From Nectonema munidae (taxonomy: Eukaryota > Nematomorpha > Nectonematoida > Nectonematidae), in assembly GCA_030549495.1 (NCBI GenBank), contig JAUIRK010000370.1:248001-312000 (forward strand): 64,000 bases of DNA, read 5' to 3'. Of the stretch, positions 1 through 10,914 are shown piece after piece. Every line of letters starts with the position of its first letter. Position 1 is the stretch's first letter. Made by a program: the position numbers and the translations under genes. The notes under the pieces are model-generated. The model was not told where the DNA came from, ran no database searches, and was given only the letters and a program-made list of their open reading frames with translations.

Positions 1-354
1 GATCTTCTAAGTCTGAAGGTTCACCCATTATTAGAAATATGGGAATAAAAACTCAAGAAATCCGATAAAATAAAAAAGAATGGAAACACTTATGATATTA
101 CGAAGAATTTTTATACAAATAGCAACATCTGTAAACGTGCGACAAAAGTACACACGCTTATGTGGTCAACCGATTTACGTCTCTACGGTTCAATGTAAAT
201 AAGGCTTATATAAAATAGATCACACGTGTGATGTAAATTATATACCATAAAATATCACATTCGTAATAGTGGATGCATGTTTGAGATTGTGTGAGATAAC
301 ATCTCTTCAATACTTCTTTTATCATATCATATCTCTATAAGAAAATTATCGTGT
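1..354. other. AT-rich DNA without a recognisable gene
   Basis: I see no coding exon, RNA gene or transposon end here. Sequence related to the hAT repeat family (next entry) begins only near position 355. Confidence 0.4.
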
Positions 355-2035
355 AACTATAATATTATCCAATCATCTCCACTATCATCATGAGGAGGTA
401 CAAAACATGTTTTTCTGAAATATCTCGATTGAAATCGGAGAGTCATAAGCTTGCAAAGATTGCTCTGAAGGCTCTGATCTAAGTTTTTCATGCTACTTAC
501 CTTTGAAACGAAATTCTGGAACAGATAGGAAGTGAGTAATGATGAGAAGTGCATTGGCCAAAGCAGAGCCAAATTTAGACAAAGCAGAATTCCATCCAGC
601 CCATAGAGATTTAGATTATTTAGACAATTTTTGAATAAACAATTGTTCGATTCATTAGTACAGTAGTTTATATGTTGATTAATTTTTTTCAAACGAGACC
701 CCGAGCTATTAAAAAATTATAGTTAGACCGCTATGCCGAAAATTTCTAGAAAGTTTGTAAACAACTCTTTAAGCTCAACAATGGAACAAAATCATGATAG
801 ATCACTACTCATCAGATGCATTTAAGTCTTTAACCCTCCTTATTGCCATTTACCAATTATTGAAACTAACCAAGTGAAGGTTTTATACCATGACCAAAAA
901 TGATCTCTTGTAAATCTTTAGGGAGTTGCATTTTTCGTTGAACCGATTTTATATTCGATGTTCGAAGGTTAAACATGCTTTGTCTTCTAAAGATCATATG
1001 GAAAGGGTTGTATTAGAAGACTAATTGGTAATACAGTCAGACCTCATTTATCCGAGAGCAGATTATTCGACAACCCCACTATCCGATGCAATATTGATTA
1101 GGAGCTAAAAGATATTTCTCAGCCTCTCATCTCACTAATTGTCAACAAGCCTGGTTCATATCAAATGAATTGGTTAGGTGGATTGATTACTCTGCACTGA
1201 AATGCATTGTTGCTTAACATTAAATTTTTAGCAACGAAATGTTACCAAACTTGATTAGTAACACGGAAAAACAAAGAATCATCTTATATAATCTCTTTAT
1301 TCTACCTACACATATATTCAGTCAGTAAAGGAAATTGTTTGAAAATTTATTTATGATGTGGGTCTATGAATTGACAGATATGTAGTTGTGAATTTAAATT
1401 TGTCCATTTTAAACAGAAATTGATGTTTTAAAATTTTTGGAAGAAATTTTGTACTAACTTTAAATTTATATAAATTAGCTATTCCAATCCCTAAGTTATA
1501 CGCTAAAAATTACATGAAAATGATATTTGTACTAAGTTTTATTAGCAAAAATTTTAAGCAAAGTGTAAAAACATTGGCGAATTTTCCTAGAAATCTTGAT
1601 AAAAAAAACTAAAATATTAAATAAACGAATATCTAAGGATAAAGATGCTATATATCTGATTTATAGAATTAAAAACTTGATTGTTTAAATTAGCCCCGTT
1701 GCCCACTTCAAGTACAGGGGGGGGGGGGGGGGGCAAAAGTAATTTTAATGGGGCCGGGAATATAAGAAAGTGTATACATTTATATCTTTCAAAGGAGTTT
1801 CAGATGGGCAAAATAAATCCCAAGGGGCCTAGCTCCTGGGACCTTATCGACGGGCTTGATTACAGTGGATAAACATTTAAAGTTTAAATTATAGAGTTCT
1901 TATATAGTTATGTGCTATAAAAAATATCCGCCTTGATATAGCTTAAATGTGCATTACTATAACAAAGAAGTGGACGTTAATGGGAAAATTTTTTTTTTAA
2001 ATATTCACTCTAAGACTTAACCTTAAAACAAGGTA
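355..2035 (+). mobile_element. hAT-family repeat, copy A (5'-truncated)
   Basis: This stretch aligns by eye with two other places in the window (21856-24140 and 36844-39440), in the same orientation. The shared part begins with remains of the C-terminal hAT transposase region (in the other copies it reads like AFSMLLAIxTKFRNRLEVSND, the conserved end of ZBED-type hAT transposases), followed by about 1.3 kb of non-coding DNA. Shared landmarks are CGCCGAAAATTT near 730, CCTCCTTATTGC near 835, the ATCGACGGGCTTG segment near 1848 and ATTCACTCTAAGACTT near 2005. It lacks the 5' portion that copies B and C keep. An 18-base G run lies at about 1717-1734. It is a non-functional relic. Confidence 0.6.
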
Positions 2036-2646
2036 AGTAATATCGAAAATCTACCCAGAAGACAAAGTCTAATAAATACTATAAAAAAGATATATAATTC
2101 CGAAAATTGAAAATTATTCGAGGGGGTGGCAAACACTTTTTCGCTCCCTTGAAATTACATTGGGGGGGGGGGGGAGGGGGGTCGCCCCTATACTCAAGCT
2201 ATCAGATTGAAACTCTATGACTTTTCATAAATATGTGTTATGAATTCTCTGAATCTTTGAACGTATAGAATTCCAATTTAGTTGTAGCTTTAAATCGTAG
2301 GGTGAGAAATGAGCTCGGAGTTTAGAATTTTCTTTCTTCGTAAACATTGAAATTTTTATGAAAATAAACGTTAATCCAGAATGAATGCATTTTTTCTACA
2401 TATTTCAAGTATGCTGAATTTGATGGCAGTATTCATTTTTCATCATATCAAGATTTTGCAAAGAATTTGTGTTTATCAATCAAAGTTGGCAGAACCTGTC
2501 AAGCCCTTCCTCGACGATAGTAAATCATGTCATTTTACTCTTTGAGCTGTCTCCGCCCTGCCAGATCGGGGCTTTGAGCGTAGGCCGCCCTACTCTTCAA
2601 CTCGCCTATCCCCACTGTGTTACTATTTTCTGTCACTTTTACAATT
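2036..2646. other. Non-coding spacer with a G-rich tract
   Basis: No gene is seen. A G tract interrupted once by A lies near 2161-2181. The part from about 2490 to 2640 is less AT-rich than its surroundings and is open in one frame, but it resembles no protein I know. Confidence 0.35.
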
Positions 2647-5046
2647 CAGGTTTTCCCAAAGTGGGTTTCTAGTATTTAATTATGATAGATTTGATATATG
2701 TTTGTGTGGGTCTTGTTTTGTGTGTTTTAATTAATGTTTCTTCACTAGTTTTCGCTGAACGAAGTATGGAGTCTTTCTCCCAGCACTTTTTAACTTAAAT
2801 TTACAATCTGAAATACATAAAAAAATATTATATTATAAAACTATAAGAACTTAAAACTATATTTTATAGAAATATATATTATAGTTTTTATATAAATTTT
2901 TTATATATTCTAACAATGAATATATCAAAAACATTTTTATTCAGATCTTAAAGCATATTCTAATTATAACCTGTTCGATTTTTAATGGATAAATGGTTGA
3001 AAAAAACTAATAAAGCAAAAACCTCTCTTGGAGAAACAGAATCGATTGAAACTGCAAAAGAACAAGCGTTTAATAGTTCTGAAATTCAGAAAACCGCGTC
3101 CTCTTGTTTAGAACAACAGTCTCACCCAACAAAAAAAACGAAAATATGATGCTCAATATTTATTTTATGGTTTTACCTCTATTGGTGATGAAGAAGCTCC
3201 AGATGCTATTTGTATACTTTGTCATACAAAATTAGCCAATAGTTCGTTAGTTCCAGCTGAGTTACAACGACATATGGAAATAAAAATAAACCCAAATCCT
3301 TTTTTGAAATGAAGTTTGAAAGTTATAAAAAAAACTCAAAGTATGATTTTAAAAACTTGCAAAACATATCATGAAAATGCAACTGAAGCTTCGTATAAAG
3401 CAGCCTACCTTATTTCACTTCATGGTGAAGCTCATCTAATTGGCGAATCACTGATAAAACCAATATTGAAGGATGTAGTTTGTTGTCTATTTGGTGAATC
3501 ATATTCACAAAAAATTGAGTCTGTCTCTTTATCTAATAATCAGTATCTCGCCGTATTTCTGATATTTCCGATTATATTGAATCAAGAGCGCATCTCACGA
3601 TTGATTTCTTGCCGTGCTTATTTATGCTCTGCAAATGGATGAGTCAACACATGTGGCTGGTCTTGCAATTCTTTGGTTTTTGTTAGATACGATTTTAATA
3701 AATCAATTAGGGGTGATTTGCTTTTTTGTGAAAGCTTGAATCTTCATACTAGTCTTTAAATGCGTTAATAATTGCATGATAAGTCACGGTATCGGTTGGG
3801 ATAAATGCATTTCAGTTTGTTCTGATGGAGCTAAAGCCATGCTAGGAAAATTGAACGGCGCTGTTACTAGAATAAAAAATATTGCAAAAAACTGCAGCAG
3901 TATTCACTGCATTCTTCATAGATATGCATTAGTTACGAAAAGAATTCTCCCTAGAAGTCTTGGACGAAGCTGTGCAAATGATCACTTTTATCAAAACGCG
4001 ACCATTACAATCAAGAATATTCAAAGCTTTATGCGAAGATATGGGCAGCCTTCAAACAACTCTTCTTTTACATACGGAGGTTAGATGGCTTTCGAGAGGA
4101 AACGTTCTGGTAAGAATGGTTAAATTGATGAATGAATTGAAATTTTATTTTTGTGAACATAAATTTAGTTTGTCCAGTAGATTGGAAAATAATGTTTGTT
4201 GTTCAAAGTTAATGTATTTACCAGATATTTTCTCTAAATTAAATGAAACATGTCTTTTTCTTCAAAAAAAAGAAATGAACATATTTCGGAATCAAGATAG
4301 TATAATATCGCTATCTAATAAAATGCATTACTGGATTTCAGAAATAGAATGTAGTTATTTTGATTGTTTTCCCAAATTAACTCGATTTCTTAATGAGTCT
4401 AGCATAGAAATAGACAAAGAAACCATACATGAAATAAAATGTCATCTGAACAGTTCATCTACTTCTCTTACTGAATATTTTCCTAATTTAGACAACAAAG
4501 AACATTATTGGGTACATAATCCATTTATAAAATTAAAAAAACCAACAGGATTTTCATCATTGGAATAGGAAAAATTAATGGAAATCCAAGCTGATTCTGA
4601 TGAAGTGCCATTAGATATTTTTTGGGGTAACTTTCTTGAAGAGTATCCAGAAGTATCAGAAAAAGCTATAAGAACTCTTCTACCTTTACAACAAATTGGT
4701 GCGAATCTGGTTTTTCAAAATATGCGAATACGAAGACCAAATGCCGTAATAGACTGAATGCTTCGTCAGACCTGAGAATTCAGTTATCGGGTATCGAGCC
4801 AAATTTTCAAAAAATTCTGAAGTTGAAAAAACAGTTGCATAAATCTCACTGAGGCTTTATTTGTTGAAAAAAAAATTTGTTTCAAATGTATCTGTGTTTT
4901 TTGTTTTTTTCCTCTTATATGTGTTTTTCATTTTTCGTATGTTTAAATACATTTTTTATGTTAAAAAACAGTAATAAAGGGTTCCGTTATTTTGTGTGAT
5001 AATAATCAAATAGGGTTCCGTGAGAAAAAAAGTTTGGGAAATACTG
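2647..5046 (+). mobile_element. ZBED5-like hAT DNA transposon, decayed
   Basis: Candidate terminal inverted repeats are CAGGTTTTCCCAAAG at the left end and, read on the minus strand from the right end, CAGTATTTCCCAAAC; both fit the hAT pattern CAG..TTCCCAAA. A convincing 8-bp target duplication is not visible, which fits an old insertion. The interior encodes a BED/hAT transposase of the type domesticated in vertebrates as ZBED5. Length is about 2.4 kb, as expected for a single-gene hAT element. It is a plain DNA transposon and inactive. Confidence 0.75.
2985..4860 (+). pseudogene. hAT transposase pseudogene (ZBED5-like)
   Basis: The reading starts at an ATG at 2985 (MDKWLKKTNKAK) and passes through a C2H2/BED-like region (CILCHTKL near 3215), then through segments typical of ZBED5-like transposases: EASYKAAYLISLHGEAH and GESLIKP (3380-3460), the catalytic region VCSDGAKAMLGKLNG (about 3817-3860), and TTLLLHTEVRWLSRGNVLVR (about 4050-4110), followed by the hAT dimerisation part near 4600-4720. 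The frame changes several times: the BED part, 3316-3642, 3776-3960, 3960-4568 and the tail are in different frames and contain stops. It therefore cannot make a protein. The 202-codon stretch 3960-4568 is the longest intact piece. Confidence 0.85.
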
Positions 5047-7019
5047 CTCTACATTCATTACACATAAGAAAGGCATTCGCTCTTTCTCTCATTGCAGTGC
5101 AACCATTTTTTCCGCGAAATGCACTGCGTGATCTTGCAACGCAAAGGGTTCAGAATCAATGAATTCGCCCTCAGCAAAACTTTAACTTCTGAAAACTCTT
5201 TGAGATTTTTAGTGATATAGTTGATTCGGAATTTTTTAAGTAAAACAACAAACCCATATAATTTCTAATTATATTCTACTTTTTAAATTTTGAAAGTTCC
5301 AACCTTCTCTATAGTGAAACTTTTTCAATAAACTGTCGTCGAAATGAAGTCCAAAAAGATGCAAACTATAAACTTTGTATAAAGCTAAATATTTTTGTCA
5401 TGCGCTCAACAGATGAAAAAGTTTAATAAAAATCAAACATAAGAATGTGAAGAAAGCCACCATTCAAAGTAAAATGAAAAGAAAAGATAATTGATATTGA
5501 TTTTTATCTGTGGTTAGCTGTGCTCCAAATTTAAATGTTAACGTTTATTTTGAAAAAGCATTGTCAACTTAAAATGATTCTAATAAATAGGAAAAATATC
5601 CTAGTTTTTTAGAACAAACACACTAACAAAATAAAGTGATGAGTCTGACTTTATTTCCAAAAATAAAATTTAAAAAACTCTGCAGCATCTAAAAAGATTA
5701 TAAACAAGGCAAACAAAGAATTGACTTTTAAAAATAAAAATTCACTTAGAAATTTTTATTAACTTTTATATATGAATTAGAATCAGCGGAGAAATTTATT
5801 CACAGTTATAAAAATGAATCATATAGTTAAAAATATTGTCTAGACTGAAATTCCCAGCCTTTGAAAAAGATCTTTCGAGCCAGAAGACGGAAAAACCTTG
5901 TAAAAGTAAATACGTATTTGGTGATTGGTTTTATCTTTCATTCTTCGCTTCATTTATAAATTCAACCCGCATTCGCCATTGTTAAAATCAATAAAATTCA
6001 CAACTATGCCTGCCTCTTTTATTGTAAAACTCCCTTTTCCTTATTTTTAGATCAATGCAATAACTTTTTCAGCATTATCTCTAATAGATAAGGAATCTTT
6101 ACTCAGATTAACTTTATTCAAGCTTTTTTTGCACTATTGATCAAAATACCATTTTCATCATTGATTTTCTCAAATGGTGTTCTCTATTTCCAAGAGGTTT
6201 GTTTTTATTTGCTTTCCAATTTCAAGTTATATAAACGTTAAAACTTTTTTGAATTGCCTCCTTAGTTATGCTCTGTATATGCAATAATTTTTTAAGTAAA
6301 ACAATGATATCTACGTATTGAAATAAGAAATGATTTATGCTATATATTTGGATTATTCAAAAAAACAAATATCAGTTTAATTTTGGATGATATTTTACCT
6401 TGTATATTTTTTAATCTTTTATTTTATTTCGACTTTTCAATAATTCCGCTAAACATTTTTGATTTAACTGGTAAAATAACTTTTTTGATTTGATTTTAAA
6501 AAATTGAGTTTTATTGATCTAACACAAAAATGAACTTTCATTGACCTAAAAAATTATCTAAAATTATATATATATTATTTAAAATTGAAAAAAATTTGTT
6601 TAGGGGTCTTTTTCTTGAGTCTTACGAAAATTAACTTTTGATCGCCCTGATTATAAGACACGTTCGTACCTGTTTAAAAGAAACGACTATAGACATGTTC
6701 TGAAACATCTTTACTTTTATATTTGTTATATTGAATAAGTAATTTTTCCAGTTTTACAATCAGTTGGTCAAAACTCAGGACAGATACAACATTTGACTGA
6801 ATTATGATGCACATACTCTACAAAGAATAAAATAAATGCGGTATTAGCACAAAATATTTTACTACTTCATTTTGAAGTAAAAAGTTGAGGTTAGAATTCG
6901 TAAAGAAATTTTCATTTGAAAGTAGTCTTTTTTCATTTTTAACTCATTATTATCTTTTCAAAGAAAGATTCTACACCGTTTAAGGATGGGCGGAAAAGTT
7001 TTGTAACTATGCACGTTCC
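5047..7019. other. AT-rich non-coding DNA
   Basis: About 2 kb of low-complexity AT-rich sequence with no open frame that looks like a protein and no recognisable repeat end. Confidence 0.4.
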
Positions 7020-7029
7020 AGTGGCGCTA

Positions 7030-7666
7030 GGACAATTCGTCTCTGATTAATTCGTCGCGGGACAGTTTGTCCCGTAACAATTCGTCGTCGGACAATTCGT
7101 CTCTAAAATTTCATAAATATTTCGATCTAATTATTTTCAACCTTTGAAATTTTAAAATTTAAATAAGTTTCAAAAATATGTTTTATTTTAATTATTGTTT
7201 TTTTAGCTTTCAAGTTACTTAATTTTTTAAACTAAGTTGAGAAAGATATATTTTTTTCTAATTTTTTTTCGATACATTAATTTATTTTCAATAAACTTTG
7301 TTTTTAATAATTTTTATTGTGACTTTTCTTTTCTTTTTACCTAGAAACCGATTTAAGACTTTTATAGAGGCAGTATGTGTGGGATTAAAAAAATTAAAGT
7401 CTGATTTAATTTCAAGCAGCAAAAAGAAGTGCGCACGTAGACTACGCTCTCTTTAAATTTACCTAAATTATTTTAGAAAAAATTGTATTCATTTTATAAG
7501 ATAATTCTATTGATCAAGTTAAAAATAAAAAAAGCTAAATCAGAAGTAATTTGTTTAATGAGATACTTTTCTAACTCAAAATTAACCAAGAACAATTTGT
7601 CCGGAGGCGAATTAAATGGGGACGAGTTGTCCGGGGACAAATTGTCCTGGATACGAATTGTCCGGA
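7030..7666. mobile_element. Inverted-repeat element with ends made of short GGACAATTCGTC units
   Basis: The left 75 bases hold about five imperfect copies of GGACAATTCGTC (7030-7104). The right 75 bases (7591-7665) hold the same unit in opposite orientation, for example GGGGACGAGTTGTCCGGGG and GGACAAATTGTCC. The roughly 490-bp interior is AT-rich and non-coding. Multi-unit inverted ends suggest a non-autonomous DNA transposon with iterated transposase binding sites. I cannot assign a superfamily and see no obvious target duplication. Confidence 0.5.
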
Positions 7667-7689
7667 TGCCCGTTCTGTTATTCAATGTT

Positions 7690-8380
7690 TTTTAATCTAG
7701 GTAATACTAAATGCTAATTAAAGCCACTGATTATATCTCCTAATTATATAGAAAGAGAATTCTTCAATGATTTGCAATTTTGATGATGATTATAAGAATA
7801 CTTAATGTTCAGGTTGCAAATTGAAAAAAAAACGATTAAATATATATCTATTCTAATTGTACGTGTAGAAACATTTAACGATTAATTATAGATACTACTA
7901 ATGTAATTTAAGATATTTGTTTACGAGACCTTAGCTGTATTGATATATTGGAAACTACAAGTACCTATTAATTCAGATTCAACCTCTCTTTTAGTTAACA
8001 CACTTCCGGTATTTTATATGACTATATTTTTTGCAGAAAATCATGAGTTTGTGAACTTTGTTAAAACTCATTTAATTATATATACAAAGAATAGTCGTCA
8101 CACTCTCTGGAATATAGGACAATTGTCTCTGGATCTTTGGAATATAGGACAAATAGAGTCAAAAAATATGAAGAACAAAAATTTTAAGATAAAAAACTTT
8201 TGTTGCTTTACAATTAGAATGAACTGACAGTTATAAGAAGTAATACAATATAAAATTTTAGAATATCTAATCCATGTCATAATTGTAACAACCAATTTGT
8301 TGAAGTGTCCTATGCAAACAAATAAATGGATTCATATTTGGGCATCAACATTTGCGTTCAAACGATGGATCTTCAATCAT
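7690..8380. other. Non-coding spacer with a short duplication
   Basis: No gene seen. The phrase GGAATATAGGACAA occurs twice, near 8108 and 8139, and loosely recalls the GGACAATT units of the element at 7030-7666. Confidence 0.35.
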
Positions 8381-8384
8381 TCAG

Positions 8385-8590
8385 GGGCGTGAGTAGGGTT
8401 GGTTAGATGCTGGATTCGATAACTCAAGGTCTTGGGTTCGATTCCGCATCAAGCCTGCTTTCCTCATAGTTCGATACAAGCGGCGCAATTGTGCCTTCTC
8501 GATGAAAACACCCCGGGGTACCTCTACCTCTTCTTTTTTCGTGTAGTTTTCCATACTTTCCAACGGGTACTACACTTCGCACGTATTTTT
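8385..8590 (+). repeat. tRNA-derived SINE, plus orientation
   Basis: A pol III-type head is present: an A-box-like GGTTGGTTAGATGCTGG near 8397-8413 and a perfect B box GGTTCGATTCC at 8435-8445. The body contains CTCATAGTTCGATACAAG and CTTCTCGATGAAAACA. A second copy lies in opposite orientation at 60697-60836 in a CHD1 intron, similar over about 145 bases with scattered substitutions, and a fragment of the body lies at 33527-33572. Three copies in one window identify a dispersed family rather than a tRNA gene. The minus-strand open frame across it is incidental. Confidence 0.8.
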
Positions 8591-8599
8591 TTAAAGTGG

Positions 8600-9650
8600 T
8601 TTCGCTATAGATCCACTCAATCCTATAAAATTAGAAGATATAAATATTATGATTTGAAAAATTATATCGAAAGTACCTAAAAATATTTCTTTTATGAATA
8701 CTTGTGTAGGAGAACCGCCCAACTGACTTCATTCATCTAACTAAAGTCTTAATCTATATCAAGATAACAACAGATTAAGTTAAACTTTACGATAATATTG
8801 ATCCGTTAAAGTTATGACGTTGGTTCAGGCTTTGCAAGTTGTTGTGATTAGGTATCGAGAATGTCTTATAAGGAAAGAAGTTCGTGAAAGGAAGAAATAC
8901 AAATGTCGGCTTTCGAGGTAATCCTTGTAGATTTCATCTATGAGCTTTTCTTTTTCTTTCCTTTTCAAGTCATTGCCTCCATTCCAGTTGTACCAAGAAT
9001 TCAATTCTTCAATCTCAGGCATGTCTTTCAATATTTTTCTTCGTTTTTGATGAAGAAATCCATAATTTCCCATAAACTGATCTTTGATGATTGAAGACTA
9101 AAAGACAGAATACAACTTACGGATTATTAAGTTTGTTCAGACTTTCATTCTAAAAACACACTATAGTTTCATTTTGTCCTCAACTAACCAAATACTTTCA
9201 AAGTATTCCAGGAGAGGAGTAACTGCAAAAGGTTACATCAACCTTTTTAACTTTCGCTATGTCACTTTTATCTAGAGGTAATCAAAAATAAAAAAAAATT
9301 AATTTATTTATATTTGTTATGCTATACTTCTATTTGAGGCAAAAGGCTATAGACAGTAGCATTTTGATGCAAGTTCTGTAACTCAGACTCCTGGAATACA
9401 ACGAACTAAATCCAAAGTTTATGAGTTTTCTGCTTGACAGAAATGGAAGTAACAACCATGATAGTGCTTCAGGAAAAGACTAAAAAAAATTCAGAAGTAA
9501 AAACTTAACTTTTTGCTGCGGATATTATGGAAGTTTCAAAGTCTCCAGTTATGCTTCTGATTCTATTTCTATCAATAGCATTTTTCAAGGATTCAAATAC
9601 GTGTCTTTATAATTGAATTGAATTTTTATGTGAGAAATTTGTTGTTAGCC
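8600..9650. other. Unassigned stretch, one protein-like minus-strand frame
   Basis: A minus-strand frame at 8825-9073 reads as a hydrophilic protein-like sequence (RKEKEKLIDEIYKDYLES). It lies downstream, on the same strand, of the MULE transposase fragment at 9660-9890 and might be a decayed tail of it, but I cannot align it to a family. The rest shows no gene. Confidence 0.25.
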
Positions 9651-9659
9651 TTAACATAC

Positions 9660-9890
9660 CTTTAGGTTTCTTCTCTTTTGTCGCATACAATCGCGTAAAG
9701 TATTTGAATCTGGATTTGATTATGAAAAGAGTGTACTGCAATAATTTGATGGAATAGTTCTGAAGCTTTTTTGAATGTTTCGTCAACAAAAATGGAACTT
9801 ATTTGCGACATTTGGTTGACGTGCTGCAAAGTTCTTCCATGAAAAACGAGAATTATTTTATCTTCATATTGCAGAATCATCTGCAAAAAT
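9660..9890 (-). pseudogene. MULE transposase fragment
   Basis: Minus-strand translation gives IFVDETFKKASELFHQIIAV followed by HSF and YAIVCDKREET. This matches the core of Mutator-like (MULE) transposases: the catalytic FVDGTFK motif, a xLFxQxxxIH block and a YALxxDKxEETY block. Here the usual GTFK reads ETFK. It is an isolated fragment of about 75 codons; beyond it the frame shifts. It is a different and shorter copy than the MULE gene at 30523-31599. Confidence 0.65.
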
Positions 9891-9899
9891 CCCGAAACA

Positions 9900-10835
9900 T
9901 TTGCTGAAAAGTACTTTTCTGGAATGAAAACTGAATATTTCTTGGGAAAGGGATCCTTTTTCTAATAAATCCTAAGACATTTCTTTTTTTGAATGAAGGC
10001 CTTTCATCAGCGTTGAGGAGATAATAGTCAAAATTAGGTTAGATATTGTCCGAAAAAAATACTTGTATATTTTATTGGAAGCATTGAAAGTGTTCTTTGC
10101 TTCCTGCTTTAATTTGACCTGAATGCTTCTTTACCTTTTTCAATTTCTTCGTGGTTGTGCGCCACTCTGATCAAGACTGTCTCCTCTGTATTCTTCTTTA
10201 CAAACAATTTTCGTATTCAAAAGAATTATGGTTTTTTTTTTAAAAAGTATTCGGTGAAAACATATTAAACTTTTAGTAAAGGGTTGGGCGCGATTTTAAA
10301 TACAAAACGAGCTTTGTCACAATCTAATTGGAACAATGTTTGTTTTCTAAACGCTTCATTAAAAAGTCTAGTTGTGCGATGAAAGGCTCAGATCGTAAAC
10401 ATTTTTAAACTCAGAGAAAGCTAAAATGTTTCTAAACTCTAAACAGACTTTCCACAGTTTAAACAGTTATAAAATCTGTCAAAGGTACGATTAAAATATT
10501 TGTCAAAGAATAAACAAATTATATCAATTTTATTATTTTTTATTGAGTTTTCCCAGCATTTTATCTATATGAACGTATCCATTAGTATGGCATATCTACC
10601 CTTAAGTACAGTGCTACGTCAAAATTATGCTTATGTGCTTCTTCCCCTCATTTGGTACTCAAAAAAAAATTAATTAAAAAATATTATTAGTTTTGCGTTG
10701 CTTTGGTTTGGGTTCATTTTGAATAAGACCGTTAAAAAAGATTGTGAGATCATTGAATAAAAAAAAAGTCTAACATTAATTCGCCTTTGTTTGCTAGAGT
10801 AAAAATAGTGTTTTATTTATTTTTTTATTTTTAGA
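9900..10835. other. Non-coding AT-rich DNA
   Basis: No gene, RNA or repeat end recognised. Weak transposase-like words may be flanking decay of the MULE fragment to the left. Confidence 0.3.
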
Positions 10836-10837
10836 TA

Positions 10838-10912
10838 GTCACTATCGGGCTTCGAACCCAGACCATCTGAATCAAGACACTACGTTTCCACCATTAGGCC
10901 ATCTGCCGAGAA
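10838..10912 (-). repeat. tRNA-like sequence (SINE head or tRNA relic)
   Basis: On the minus strand an A-box-like TGGCCTAATGG (10891-10901) is followed 32 bases later by a B-box-like GGTTCGAAGCC (10848-10858), a spacing normal for tRNA genes. The presumed acceptor arms do not pair, so this is not a functional tRNA gene. A tRNA-derived SINE head is most likely. Confidence 0.45.
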
Positions 10913-10914
10913 AT

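Noticed and set aside
357-692. Minus-strand 111-codon frame
   Set aside because: It is antisense to the hAT copy A transposase tail, which also explains the similar frame at 38309-38692.
8381-8563. Minus-strand 60-codon frame with protein-like look
   Set aside because: It coincides with the tRNA-derived SINE; repeats of this family create the same frame wherever they lie.
10838-10912. A functional tRNA gene
   Set aside because: A and B boxes are present but the acceptor and anticodon arms do not pair.
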